Origin: Eikenella exigua
GTDB taxonomy: Bacteria; Pseudomonadota; Gammaproteobacteria; Burkholderiales; Neisseriaceae
Direction: 5' to 3'
DNA: 64,000 nucleotides
NCBI RefSeq assembly: GCF_008805035.1
Contig: NZ_CP038018.1
Span: 248,001 to 312,000, forward strand
The notes under the pieces: model-generated
Database searches by the model: none
What the model was told of the DNA's origin: nothing
Seen by the model: only the letters and a program-made list of their open reading frames with translations
Made by a program: the position numbers and the translations under genes
Shown here: one piece after another, positions 8,158-16,463 of the stretch
How the letters are laid out: every line of letters begins with the position of its first letter
Position numbering within the stretch: position 1 is the stretch's first letter

Positions 8158-8188
8158 ACTATAAACCTTAACGCAGAGTTAAAGTCAA
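8158..8188 (-). promoter_or_regulatory. CueR/MerR-type promoter-operator for copZ
   Basis: On the minus strand TTGACT (8183-8188) and TATAGT (8158-8163) are separated by exactly 19 bases. The spacer carries the dyad CTTTAAC and GTTAAGG. The 19-bp spacer with a central dyad is the hallmark of MerR-family activated promoters. It sits 5 bases before the divergent cueR start, so CueR binding here could also limit its own expression. Confidence 0.75.
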
Positions 8189-8193
8189 ACATC

Positions 8194-8586
8194 ATGATGA
8201 ACATCAGCCAAGCCGCTGCCGAGAGCGGCCTTTCTGCCAAGCAAATCCGCGACTACGAAAAAGCAGGCCTGTTTGCCCCGGCTGCGCGCAGCAAAGCGGG
8301 CTACCGCCGCTACGGCCAAGCCGACCTTGCCCGGCTGCGCTTTATCCGTCATGCGCGGGAAGTGGGCTTTTCGCTGCTGCAGATCGGGCAGCTTTTGAGC
8401 CTGCAACACAACCCGCGGCGCACCAGCCGCGAAGTGAAAACGCTTACCGCGCGGCACATTGCCGAGCTGGAAGCCAAAATCGAACGCTTGCAGGGTATGG
8501 TGGCCGAGCTGCAACGCTGGCACGACGCCTGCGCGGGAGACGATTGCCCGGATTGTGCGATTTTGGCCGGGCTGGAGGAGCGTTAG
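8194..8586 (+). CDS. cueR: Copper-responsive MerR family regulator CueR
   Basis: CueR senses cytosolic Cu(I) and activates copper-efflux promoters by untwisting their 19-bp spacers. The N-terminal winged helix (MNISQAAAESGLSAKQIRDYE and RYGQADLARLRFI) is followed by a dimerisation coiled coil (residues about 80-110). The metal loop CAGDDCPDC has its outer cysteines eight residues apart, as in E. coli CueR Cys112 and Cys120. The C-terminus is short, typical of Cu/Ag sensors. Two adjacent ATGs are possible; no strong ribosome site separates them. It is divergent from copZ and copA, its likely targets. Confidence 0.92.
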   Translation: MMNISQAAAESGLSAKQIRDYEKAGLFAPAARSKAGYRRYGQADLARLRFIRHAREVGFSLLQIGQLLSLQHNPRRTSREVKTLTARHIAELEAKIERLQGMVAELQRWHDACAGDDCPDCAILAGLEER

Positions 8587-8604
8587 ACGGCATTGGTGGA
8601 ATAG

Positions 8605-8640
8605 AAACAGGCTACCTGAAAAGTTTCAGGTAGCCTGTTT
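8605..8640. terminator. Bidirectional eikDUS hairpin between cueR and SRPBCC gene
   Basis: AAACAGGCTACCTGAAA pairs with its 17-base complement across a two-base gap and ends in TTT. It lies between two convergent genes and touches the stop of the minus-strand one. Confidence 0.75.
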
Positions 8641-9056
8641 TAGATTTCAGATGGTGGTTGCTGCAGTTTGCGGCATAAATCTCGGCAGTATCGGCGTTGT
8701 TGTCGGCGTAGATAGAATTGCACCAACCAGCGCGGCAGCCATTTTTTCAGGGTAACGGATTCTGTGAAGTTAAGCTCGGTGTGGCCGTTGTTCAGTGTGG
8801 TGAAGCGCCCAACCCAGTGGCCGGAGAAGGTGTCGTTTTCCATGTCGAATGCCCATAGGTTCGGCGGTTGGGATTGGGTAACGGTAAACAGGGTGCTGAT
8901 GCCGGATGGGCTGTATTCGCGAAATTGGGTGGCGTTGAGCTGCTCGATTTTCTGCACGTCGCTGCGCCAAGCGTAGTCAGTGAGTGAGGTAACCGTGTTC
9001 CATACGGTTTGGATATTGGCGGGGAAGGTGTGGCGGATTTGGGATTGGATGGGCAT
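8640..9056 (-). CDS. SRPBCC (START-like) family protein
   Basis: The 138-residue protein begins MPIQSQIRHTFPANIQTVWNTVTSLTDYAWRS. This is the usual opening of polyketide cyclase/START-like SRPBCC proteins, in which the first helix and the VWNTV segment line a lipid-binding cavity. Alternating beta strands follow (SGISTLFTVTQSQP, HWVGRFTTLNNGHTELNFTESV), then a C-terminal helix with KKWLPRWLVQFYLRRQ. The ATG at 9056 was preferred over a TTG at 9113 because homology begins there, though its ribosome site is weak. The ligand is unknown. It stands alone, convergent with cueR. Confidence 0.7.
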   Translation of the reverse strand: MPIQSQIRHTFPANIQTVWNTVTSLTDYAWRSDVQKIEQLNATQFREYSPSGISTLFTVTQSQPPNLWAFDMENDTFSGHWVGRFTTLNNGHTELNFTESVTLKKWLPRWLVQFYLRRQQRRYCRDLCRKLQQPPSEI

Positions 9057-9134
9057 GGGTTTAGGCTGGATTGTGTTTTTGCAGCAGGGCGGTTGAATCG
9101 GTATGGATGCCAAGCTGCGCTGCGGGCTGAATGT

Positions 9135-9166
9135 AAGGCTACCTGAAATTTTTAGGTAGCCTATTT
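9135..9166 (-). terminator. Imperfect eikDUS hairpin after the efflux outer-membrane gene
   Basis: GGCTACCTGAAA faces TTTTTAGGTAGCC, one base off the perfect uptake sequence, just beyond the stop at 9169. It would close the leftward export operon. Confidence 0.6.
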
Positions 9167-9168
9167 TA

Positions 9169-10611
9169 CTATTTAGCTGCCGCTTCGGCTGCTTCGGGCT
9201 TGGTGGCTTCCTCCTGCCAGCCGTTGCCGATGGCTTTGTAGAGGTTGAGCAGGTTGAGGCCGGAGGCGAGTTGGTTGTCGAGCAGGTTTTGGCTGAAGCC
9301 GTGGGCGCTGAGCTGGGATTGCAGGGCGGTGTCGAGGGTTTTGCGGCCGTAGCGGAAGTGCTGGCGGTCGTTGCGCACTTGCTGCTGCGCGGTGCGTTCG
9401 GCCTGCTGCAATTCTTGCTGCTGGGTGTTGAGGGCGTGTTGGGCCTGGTAGGCGTTGTCTACGTCGGCTAGGGCTTGCAGCAGGGTTTGGTCGTATTGCA
9501 GCAGGGCGGTTTGCAGGCGGGCGTCGGCGGCTTGGATGTTGGCGCGGATGCGGCCGGCGGTAAAGAGGGGGAGTTGTACGCCGATGCTGAAGAGGCCGCC
9601 GTTGCCGCTGCGGGCGCGGTTGAAGGGGGCGAGGTCGCTGTTGAGCTCGATGCGGCCGGTTTGCCAGAGGAATTGGATGTTGAAGCGGGGGAGGAGGTCG
9701 GCTTTGGCGCTGGCGAGCTGGGCGCTTCGGGCTTGGATTTCGGCGGCGCGGGCGCGCAGGTCGGGGCGTTGGTTGAGGAGGCTGCCGGGCCGGATGCCTT
9801 GCGGCGGGCTGGGCAGGTGTTGCAGCAGGGCGGCTTGGCGCATGGCGTTGCTGTCGAGGAGGAAGGTTTGCGGGGTTTGGCCGATAAGTACGGCGATGCT
9901 GCGCTGCTGGGCGTCGAATTGGGCTTGGAGGGTGCTTTGGCGGGATTGCAGGGCTTGGATTTGGGCGGCAATGGCTGTGGTGTCGTGGGCGGTGGCGTGG
10001 CCGGCGTTGAAGCGGCCGGCGGCGTAGCGTGCCAGTTCGTGCAGGGTGGCGAGCTGTTGGGAAACGAGGGTTTGCTGCTGCTGGATGTGGGCGGCGCGCA
10101 GGTAGTGTTCGGCGATTTGGGCGGAGACGAGCAGGCGGCTGCCGTGGAGCTGCTCTTGGCTGCCGAGGGCGGCGGCGCGGGCGGCATCGGCATCGCTGCG
10201 TTTCTGGCCGAAGATGTCGGGCTCCCAGGCGGCGCGGAAGCTGGCGGAGGTGAGGTTGCCGCCGTTGCCGAGGTAGGGGTCGCGGCGGTGGTTGCGGTAG
10301 CCTTTGGCATCGGCGGCGAGGCCGGCGCTGGGCAGGAGGTCGGCTTCGGTCAGGCGGGAGGTGGCGCGGGCTTCTTCGAGCCGGCTGCGGGCGATGGCGA
10401 TGCTGTGGTTGTGTTGCAGGCCTTGTTCGATGAGGCGGCCAAGCTGGGGGTCGGGCCATTGCTGCCACCAGCGGGCCAGGTTGGGTGCGGAATCGGCCTG
10501 GCCGGTGTGTTGGAAGTTTTCAGGTAGCGTGATGCTGGATTGGCGGTTAATTTGGGTGGCGGTGCAGGCGGTGAGGAGGAGGGCGAGGGCGATGGGGAGG
10601 AGTTTGGGCAT
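9169..10611 (-). CDS. Efflux outer-membrane channel lipoprotein, NodT/TolC family
   Basis: This is a 480-residue outer-membrane factor that would form the exit duct of a tripartite exporter. The N-terminus MPKLLPIALALLLTAC is a lipoprotein signal with the lipobox LTAC, as in OprM and MtrE-type channels. Two outer-membrane-efflux repeats are visible, with SLLNQRPDLRARAAEI and FNIGVQLPLFTAGRI-like strands preceding long coiled helices. It is the last gene of the leftward operon with the ABC permease, ATPase fusion and adaptor. It is separated from the permease by 190 bases containing three uptake-sequence hairpins, so its expression may be partly uncoupled. The C-terminus is Ala/Glu rich. Confidence 0.9.
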   Translation of the reverse strand: MPKLLPIALALLLTACTATQINRQSSITLPENFQHTGQADSAPNLARWWQQWPDPQLGRLIEQGLQHNHSIAIARSRLEEARATSRLTEADLLPSAGLAADAKGYRNHRRDPYLGNGGNLTSASFRAAWEPDIFGQKRSDADAARAAALGSQEQLHGSRLLVSAQIAEHYLRAAHIQQQQTLVSQQLATLHELARYAAGRFNAGHATAHDTTAIAAQIQALQSRQSTLQAQFDAQQRSIAVLIGQTPQTFLLDSNAMRQAALLQHLPSPPQGIRPGSLLNQRPDLRARAAEIQARSAQLASAKADLLPRFNIQFLWQTGRIELNSDLAPFNRARSGNGGLFSIGVQLPLFTAGRIRANIQAADARLQTALLQYDQTLLQALADVDNAYQAQHALNTQQQELQQAERTAQQQVRNDRQHFRYGRKTLDTALQSQLSAHGFSQNLLDNQLASGLNLLNLYKAIGNGWQEEATKPEAAEAAAK

Positions 10612-10630
10612 GGCGGTTTCCTTGGGTGGG

Positions 10631-10803
10631 GGCTACCTGAAAAGATACGGGTGTTTTTCAGGTAGCCTTTTGGGTTATTTGGGGCTGCCTGAAAAGGTAG
10701 GTACCGTTTTCAGGTAGCCTTTCGGCTGAACGGGCATGATTCTTGGGCAGTCTGCCGTTTGGGCTACCTGAAAACCCGTTTTCTTTTTTCAGGTAGCCTT
10801 TTT
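10631..10803 (-). terminator. Three consecutive DUS-type hairpins inside the export operon
   Basis: Inverted uptake-sequence pairs lie at about 10631-10668, 10682-10721 and 10763-10801. The middle pair uses GGCTGCCTGAA on one arm, a one-base variant resembling the Simonsiella dialect. The last ends in a run of T on the plus strand. They separate the ABC permease from the outer-membrane gene. Confidence 0.55.
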
Positions 10804-11924
10804 TAATTCTGCTGTGCCAGCATCCGGCGGAAGCGCACCACGGCGAGGGCAGTGAAGAGGATGCCGGATACGGCGGTGATGGCTACGCGGTGGCGGATTA
10901 CGCTCCAGCCGGCGCCCCGGAAAATGATATCTTTGGAGAGGGCGGTGAATTGGGTCATCGGCGAGAGCTCGGAAAGGCTGCGCAGCCAGGGCGGCAGGTT
11001 TTCGATGGGTGAGGTGCTGCCGGAGAGCAGGAATACGGCGATATACACGATGATGCACAGCAGGCTGAACTGCGGCATGGTGGGCGCCTGGGTGGCGAGC
11101 AGCACGCCGAGCCCGGCCATGGCAAACAGATACACGGCCTCGCAGAACACGAACAGCGCCAACGAGCCGTTAATCGGCACGCCCACGGCGCGGTGTACCA
11201 CCAAGAGCAGCGAGAGCAGAGAGGAAACCAGGATAATCAGGCCGTTGGCTAGGATTTTGGCCATCACGATTTCGTTCGCGTCCACCGGCATCACCAACAA
11301 ATGCTCAATCGTGCCGTGTTCGCGCTCGCGGATTACGGCCGCACCCACCAGCAGGATGGTGAGCAAGGTGGCGTTGCCCACTAGCTGGTTGAGCGGCATA
11401 AACCATTCGCTGCGCAGGTTTTCGTTGAACAGCACGTTCACCACCGGCTCGAAGGGCGCGGCGTTGCCGTGCCGCCCCAGATAGGCCGCCGTTTCGCGGT
11501 TCACGATTTGGCCGATATACACCGAGCCCACGCCGGCCTGCGACATGGCGGTGGCGTCCACCAATAATTGCAGCTCGGGGCGTTTGCCGGCCAGGAGGTC
11601 GGCGGTGTAGTTGGGCGGGATAACCAGCACGAAGCTGTATTCGCCCAAATCCATGGCGCGGTCGATACGGCTGCCGTCGATGTCGTCCACCTGTTTGAAC
11701 TGCGGGGCGATCATGGCGTCGCGGATGCGGTAGGTGAGCGCACTGCGGTCTTGATCGTAGACGGCCAGCGCGGCGTTTTTCACTTCGGTGGTGACGTTTT
11801 GCGACACGGAATACACGGAAAAGGTGAACATGAACACCAACAGCGCAAACAGCGCGTAATCGGTGAAGAAGCTGCGGATTTCCTTGCCGCCCAGATACCA
11901 AACGTTGCTTATCCATTGGCGCAT
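10803..11924 (-). CDS. ABC-2 type transport permease (YhhJ-like)
   Basis: This 373-residue inner-membrane protein has an N-terminal membrane segment (residues about 20-40), a large periplasmic loop (YRIRDAMIAPQFKQ, EYSFVLVIPPNYTADLL) and five to six C-terminal helices. The conserved ABC-2 signatures REREHGTIEHLLVMPV and LSGSTSPIENLPPWL are present. It pairs with the upstream ATPase-permease fusion to form the membrane channel of a drug or lipid exporter. Its start is one base after the stop of the upstream gene, so the two are translationally linked. It resembles E. coli YhhJ in the yhiI-rbbA-yhhJ operon. Confidence 0.9.
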   Translation of the reverse strand: MRQWISNVWYLGGKEIRSFFTDYALFALLVFMFTFSVYSVSQNVTTEVKNAALAVYDQDRSALTYRIRDAMIAPQFKQVDDIDGSRIDRAMDLGEYSFVLVIPPNYTADLLAGKRPELQLLVDATAMSQAGVGSVYIGQIVNRETAAYLGRHGNAAPFEPVVNVLFNENLRSEWFMPLNQLVGNATLLTILLVGAAVIREREHGTIEHLLVMPVDANEIVMAKILANGLIILVSSLLSLLLVVHRAVGVPINGSLALFVFCEAVYLFAMAGLGVLLATQAPTMPQFSLLCIIVYIAVFLLSGSTSPIENLPPWLRSLSELSPMTQFTALSKDIIFRGAGWSVIRHRVAITAVSGILFTALAVVRFRRMLAQQN

Positions 11925-11925
11925 A

Positions 11926-14676
11926 TCATTTCTCCTGCTTTTTCAAAAGCAGCCCGGCAGCGAGCCAATAGGCGGCGAAAAACAGCAACAGCGTGCCGCA
12001 CAGCGTATCCACATCACGCCAGCCCAGGCCTTTGGTAATAACGCCCAGGCTGATGGTTTGAAACCAGCTGGTGGGGCTGAAAATGCCGATCCATTTGCCG
12101 GCGCCGCTCAAGGTGGATGCCGGATAAATCATGCCGGAGAAATCCAGTGCCGGAATCATGGCCAGAATCGCTGCCGCGAAAATGGCCGCCACCTGCGTGC
12201 GCACAAAGGTGGACACCAACAGCCCGAAGCCGGTGGAGGCGAACACGAAACACAGCACGCCCGCGGTGAGCGCGATAAACGAGCCTTTCAGCGGCACGCC
12301 CAGCCCGAACACCACCACGCCGAGCAGGATCAGGTAGCTCAAGAACGAGAGCAGCACATAGGGCAGCTGCTTGCCGAAAAGGTATTGGAAGGTGGAGGCG
12401 GGCGAACTGTAGAGGTTCATGATGGAGCCGATTTCTTTTTCGCGCACCACGGATAGGGCAGTGAGCATGGCGGGAATCATCATCAGCGAAAGCATTAAAA
12501 AGCCCGGCGTGAGCGCGTTGATGCTTTTGAAGGTGGGGTTGTAGATGAAGCGGGTTTGCAGGCCGCCGCCGGTGTCGATGCGGATGCCGCGTTCGCGGTA
12601 GAGCTCGGCCATATAGCGGTTGAGGATGCCTTGGGCGTAGCCGCTGAGGTTTTCGCCCACAAACGGCCACGAGCCGTCGAAATAGAAAGCCAGCTGCGGG
12701 CGGCGGCCGAGGGTGAGGTCTTTGCCGAAGCCGGGCGGGATTTCAATCACCATGCGCGCGCTGCCGTTGGTGAGCACGGCGTTGATGTCGTCGCGGGCGG
12801 CGAGGCTGGCCCGTTGGCGGAAGTAGGACGAGCTGTCGAATTCCTGCGTTAGCTCGCGGCTGTAGTGGCTTTGGTCTTGGTCGAGCACGGCGAAATCCAT
12901 TTCGTTTACGTCGAACGATACGCCGAGGCTACCTGAAATCAGATACACCAAAGGGCCCAGCAGGGCAAACATCAGGCGGATGCGGTCGCGCAGCAGTTCT
13001 TTGCCTTCGCGGCGGGCGAAGGTGAATACGGCGGAAAGCCAATAGAGCAGGCCGGACGGGGCGGCATGGGTTTCAGGTAGCCTTTGATTTTCAGGTAGCC
13101 CGTTGGTTTCAGGTAGCCTTTGAGTTTCAGGTAGCCTTTCCGCCGCTTCGGCGGCTTCGTCTTGCTCCAAATAGCGGATAAACGCTTCTTCCAGCGTATC
13201 GGCGTGTTGGCGGCGGCGCAGTTCTTCCGGTTCGCCCACGGCCAGCACGCGGCCGCGGTGCATCAGCGAGATGCGGTCGCAGCGGGCGGCTTCGTTCATG
13301 AAGTGGGTGGAGACGAAAATGGTTACGCGCTCTTCCCGCGCCATGCGGAACAGGTATTGCCAAAACATATCGCGCGCGGCGGGGTCGACGCCGGAGGTGG
13401 GCTCGTCCAAAATCAGCACCTGCGGGCGGTGTAGGCAGGCGGCGGCCAGTTGCAGGCGCTGGCGCACGCCCAAGGGCAGGGCGGCGGGGGTGGCGTCGGC
13501 CAAATCGGCCAGTTCGAATTGGCGCAGCACGGCTTCGATGGCGGCGTTGCTCTTTTCGCCCAGCCGGTACAGCCTTGCGTGCAGCACCAGGTTTTGCCGC
13601 ACGCTCAGCTCTTCGTACAGCGAAAACGCCTGCGACATATAGCCCACGCGCTGGCGCACGGCGGTGCTGCCTGCGTCGATTGGCTCGCCCAAGAGTGTGG
13701 CCTCGCCTTCGCTGGCGTCCAAGAGGCCGGTGAGCATTTTCATGGTGGTGCTTTTGCCGCAGCCGTTGGAGCCGAGGAAGCCGAAAATTTCACCTTGGCG
13801 GATGCGGAAGCTTACGTGGTTTACCGCCGTGAAGTTGCCGAAGCGTTTGCTCAGGTTATGTGCCTCCATCGCGGGCGGCAGGGAATCATCGGGGATGAAG
13901 GGCGGCAGTTGGGAGTCGTCCCAATGAGTTTGCTTGCCTTCGGGCAGCATTTTGATATAGGCCTGCTCCAGCGTGGCGCAGCCGCTTTGCGCGAGGATTT
14001 CCTGCGTGCGGCCGTGGGCGAGGATTCGGCCGTCGTCCATGGCCAGCAGCTGCTCGAACTGCTCGGCTTCGTCGATGTAGGCGGTGGCCACCAGCACAGT
14101 CATGCCGGGATTTTCGGCGCGCAATTCGCGCACCAGTGTCCAGAATTGGCGGCGGGAAAGCGGGTCGACGCCGGTGGTGGGTTCGTCCAGAATCAGCAGG
14201 TCGGGGTTGTGCACCAGGGCGCAGCACAGGCTGAGTTTCTGCTTCATGCCGCCGGAAAGCTTGCCGGCGGCGCGGTCGGCAAAAGGCGCCAGGCCAGTGG
14301 ACTGCATCAGGCGCTTGATGTGTTGCTTGCGCTGGTATTTGTTCAGGCCGAACAGGCGGGCGTGGAAATCGATGTTTTCATACACCGAAAGCGTCGGGTA
14401 GAGGTTTTTGCCCAGGCCTTGCGGCATAAAGGCAATGCGCGGCAGCAGCGCTTCGCGCTCGGCCTTGTGCGCCACATTGTGCCCGAGCACGCGCACTTCG
14501 CCGCTCTGGAGCGTGCGCACACCGGCAATCAGCGAGAGCAGGGTGGATTTGCCCACGCCGTCGGGGCCGATCAAGCCGACGGTGGCACCGCGGCCGATAG
14601 CAAGCGACACGCCACGCAAGGCCTGCACTTTGCCGTAGGCGTGCGAGAGTTGGCTGATTTCGATGGCGTTCGGCAT
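11926..14676 (-). CDS. ABC transporter fusion: two ATPase domains plus ABC-2 permease (RbbA/YhiH-like)
   Basis: This 916-residue protein joins two ABC ATPases to a permease. Domain 1 (about 1-230) has GPDGVGKST, signature LSGGMKQKLSL and LLILDEPTTGVD. Domain 2 (about 270-500) has GSNGCGKST, a degenerate signature LPLGVRQRLQL and VLILDEPTSGVD. The permease (about 545-916) has a periplasmic loop and the REKEIGSIMNLYSSP motif. The architecture matches E. coli RbbA/YhiH. Between domain 2 and the permease, residues about 512-536 are four tandem in-frame uptake sequences reading RLPET, RLPET, GLPEN and RLPET. The partner permease follows immediately, and the adaptor precedes it by 9 bases. The transported substrate cannot be read from the sequence. 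Confidence 0.9.
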   Translation of the reverse strand: MPNAIEISQLSHAYGKVQALRGVSLAIGRGATVGLIGPDGVGKSTLLSLIAGVRTLQSGEVRVLGHNVAHKAEREALLPRIAFMPQGLGKNLYPTLSVYENIDFHARLFGLNKYQRKQHIKRLMQSTGLAPFADRAAGKLSGGMKQKLSLCCALVHNPDLLILDEPTTGVDPLSRRQFWTLVRELRAENPGMTVLVATAYIDEAEQFEQLLAMDDGRILAHGRTQEILAQSGCATLEQAYIKMLPEGKQTHWDDSQLPPFIPDDSLPPAMEAHNLSKRFGNFTAVNHVSFRIRQGEIFGFLGSNGCGKSTTMKMLTGLLDASEGEATLLGEPIDAGSTAVRQRVGYMSQAFSLYEELSVRQNLVLHARLYRLGEKSNAAIEAVLRQFELADLADATPAALPLGVRQRLQLAAACLHRPQVLILDEPTSGVDPAARDMFWQYLFRMAREERVTIFVSTHFMNEAARCDRISLMHRGRVLAVGEPEELRRRQHADTLEEAFIRYLEQDEAAEAAERLPETQRLPETNGLPENQRLPETHAAPSGLLYWLSAVFTFARREGKELLRDRIRLMFALLGPLVYLISGSLGVSFDVNEMDFAVLDQDQSHYSRELTQEFDSSSYFRQRASLAARDDINAVLTNGSARMVIEIPPGFGKDLTLGRRPQLAFYFDGSWPFVGENLSGYAQGILNRYMAELYRERGIRIDTGGGLQTRFIYNPTFKSINALTPGFLMLSLMMIPAMLTALSVVREKEIGSIMNLYSSPASTFQYLFGKQLPYVLLSFLSYLILLGVVVFGLGVPLKGSFIALTAGVLCFVFASTGFGLLVSTFVRTQVAAIFAAAILAMIPALDFSGMIYPASTLSGAGKWIGIFSPTSWFQTISLGVITKGLGWRDVDTLCGTLLLFFAAYWLAAGLLLKKQEK
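13068..13138 (-). repeat. Tandem array of four eikDUS within a coding sequence
   Basis: Four TTTCAGGTAGCC copies lie head to tail at 17-20 base spacing, all in the same frame, and encode a proline/glutamate linker of the ABC fusion protein. Confidence 0.9.
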
Positions 14677-14685
14677 AGCTGCATC

Positions 14686-15669
14686 CTACTGCGGCAGGCG
14701 GGTTTGCAAATCGGCCGGCCAGGCGAGCTTGGAATCGGTGCGCACGAAGCCGGTGGCCGTCATGCCGCCTTTCAGGTAGCCTTGGTATTTGGCCGCCACA
14801 TCGGCAGGAATCTGCAATTTCACCCGAAACATCAGCTTGGTGCGCTCTTCGGCGGTTTCCACAAATTTGGGCGTGAACTGCGCCTCTGAGGCGATATAGG
14901 TAACTTTGGCGGGGAACACCGCATCCAGCCCGTCCATCTTAATCCGCGCTTCGCTGCCCAACGGGATTTGGTTTACCGTGGGCGCGGGCAGGAACAGGCT
15001 GATGCTCGCGTCGTTCAGGTTCAACAGGCTCACCACTTTGCCGCCGGCCGGCAGCACGTTGCCCGGCTCGGCCAGCCGGTATTCCACCCGCCCGGCCTGC
15101 GGTGCGCGCACCGACAAATCGCCGATAACGGAAGACACCTGCGCCATTTTCGCCCGCGCCTGCCCCACACCGGCCTGCGCTTCGTTGCGCGCCGCTTCTG
15201 CCGCCTGCACCGCCGCCCGCGCCGCATCGCGCTGCGCCAAGCGGGTGTTGAGTTCGGCCTGCGAGATTAAATTGTCGCGGAACAGCTGGCGGGCGTTGTC
15301 TGCCTCCATCTGCGCGGTTCGCAGCTGCTGGCGTTGCGCCTCGATTTGCGCCTGCGCGCGGCGCACCGTCTGCTCCAATTGCGCTTTGCCCGCCTGCGCT
15401 TCGGAAAGCTGCGCCTCGGCGGTTTGCGAAGAAATCCGCGCCAACACCGTGCCCGCTTCCACGAATTGCCCTTCGCTCACCGTTATTTCCTCCACCCGCC
15501 CGGCATACAGGCTGGCCACATCCATGCGGGCAAACTCCAGCCGCCCGTTGGCATGCGCGATACCCGCCAGGGGATCGGGCGCGGAATATTGGCGGAACGC
15601 AAAAAAGCCGATGCCGGCAAGCGCAGCAAGCGGCAGCAGGAGAAGCAGGGATTTGGGCAGGCGTTTCAT
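14686..15669 (-). CDS. HlyD-family periplasmic adaptor (membrane fusion protein)
   Basis: This 327-residue membrane fusion protein would bridge the inner-membrane ABC transporter and the outer-membrane channel. An N-terminal signal-anchor (KSLLLLLPLAALAGIGFFAF) is followed by the biotinyl-lipoyl-like half-motif GRVEEITVSEGQFVEAG. A long coiled-coil hairpin rich in Ala, Gln and Arg spans about residues 85-175; the returning half-motif SVRAPQAGRVEYRLAEPGNV and beta-barrel segments follow. Start: an ATG at 15669, with a GTG one codon upstream also possible; AGG lies 9 bases before the ATG. It is the first gene of the leftward operon, divergent from the TetR gene. An uptake sequence encodes QGYLKGG. 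Confidence 0.9.
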   Translation of the reverse strand: MKRLPKSLLLLLPLAALAGIGFFAFRQYSAPDPLAGIAHANGRLEFARMDVASLYAGRVEEITVSEGQFVEAGTVLARISSQTAEAQLSEAQAGKAQLEQTVRRAQAQIEAQRQQLRTAQMEADNARQLFRDNLISQAELNTRLAQRDAARAAVQAAEAARNEAQAGVGQARAKMAQVSSVIGDLSVRAPQAGRVEYRLAEPGNVLPAGGKVVSLLNLNDASISLFLPAPTVNQIPLGSEARIKMDGLDAVFPAKVTYIASEAQFTPKFVETAEERTKLMFRVKLQIPADVAAKYQGYLKGGMTATGFVRTDSKLAWPADLQTRLPQ

Positions 15670-15747
15670 CACGAATACCTCGCAAATAAGAATGATTTAA
15701 GTGTAAGTCTACGGCACAGGGCTGCATACCATTAAAAAACAATTCCG

Positions 15748-15795
15748 CGTATTATTAAGCATACGAAATTAGTAAAAAAGTTGCTTAAGCATACG
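15748..15795. promoter_or_regulatory. Probable TetR operator pair in the divergent intergenic region
   Basis: TTAAGCATACG occurs twice in direct orientation (15755-15765 and 15785-15795), 30 bases apart, about three helical turns. The first sits in an inverted repeat, CGTAT and ATACG eight bases apart; the second overlaps the palindrome GCTTAAGC. The location between the regulator and its presumed target operon fits a dimer-binding operator. Confidence 0.55.
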
Positions 15796-15842
15796 TAAAA
15801 CCGCAAAATGCCTTGGCCGAGACCCAAAATGGAAGCGCAAAC

Positions 15843-16418
15843 ATGAGCGAAAACAAAAGCTATACCGACCCCCGCATCATCAAAACCCACCGCGCCATCC
15901 GCGAAGCCTTTGTGGATTTGCTGCACGAAAAACCCTTTGCTCAAATTGCCGTGCAAGATATTCTTGAACGCGCTCCGGTAAACCGCTCTACTTTCTACAA
16001 ATACTACTCCGGCAAAAGCGACCTGGCCGGCAAGATGATTGCCGACTTCAAAGCCGAATACAGCCGATATATCCTCACCCGTTTCCAAGCAGGCAGTTTT
16101 GATGTGTTCCTCAACATGATGCCCGAAGCCTCCGACTGGGTACACAGTCGCCGCCGCCTGATTCTTGCCCTGTGGAAAGTGGATACCCGCCGCCACCACC
16201 TCTACCGCGATATGCACAAGCTGATTAAGCAGCAATTCCTCCACTTCGCCCATACCCTGCCCAACGTTTCCCCCGGCAAAGATTGGGACTACCAAGCCGA
16301 CATGCTTGCCACCCTCATTCTCGGCAGCATGAACTACTTCTTCAGCCGCGATTTGCCGCTACACCTGCCGGAAGTCTACCAAGCCTGGGCGGAAATGAGC
16401 CAACTGCTGCTGACGTGA
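15843..16418 (+). CDS. TetR/AcrR family transcriptional regulator
   Basis: This is a 191-residue regulator with the TetR helix-turn-helix at residues about 8-55 (RIIKTHRAIREAFVDLL, AQIAVQDILERAPVNRST, FYKYYSGKSDL). The C-terminal domain is divergent, as expected for ligand binding, and ends with the helix-rich ILGSMNYFFSRDLP. I chose the ATG at 15843 (MSENKSYTDP) over a TTG ten codons upstream. It is divergent from the export operon and the repeated TTAAGCATACG elements between them are candidate operators, so it probably represses the exporter until a substrate binds. Confidence 0.87.
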   Translation: MSENKSYTDPRIIKTHRAIREAFVDLLHEKPFAQIAVQDILERAPVNRSTFYKYYSGKSDLAGKMIADFKAEYSRYILTRFQAGSFDVFLNMMPEASDWVHSRRRLILALWKVDTRRHHLYRDMHKLIKQQFLHFAHTLPNVSPGKDWDYQADMLATLILGSMNYFFSRDLPLHLPEVYQAWAEMSQLLLT

Positions 16419-16463
16419 GGTGGAACGGAATACTGGGTTGAATGCTAGAACCCGCCATAATGC

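Noticed and set aside
10612..10802. Possible CRISPR-like array of short repeats
   Set aside because: The repeats are uptake sequences in alternating orientation with irregular, short spacers; there are no cas genes.
13450..14889. Long open frame (479 codons) antisense to the ABC fusion gene
   Set aside because: It mirrors the codon structure of the real minus-strand gene, is Gly/Ala/Gln rich and has no family motif. Similar antisense frames over the outer-membrane channel (9475-10527), trpS (16630-17613), murE, murD, pyrD and cca were rejected for the same reason.
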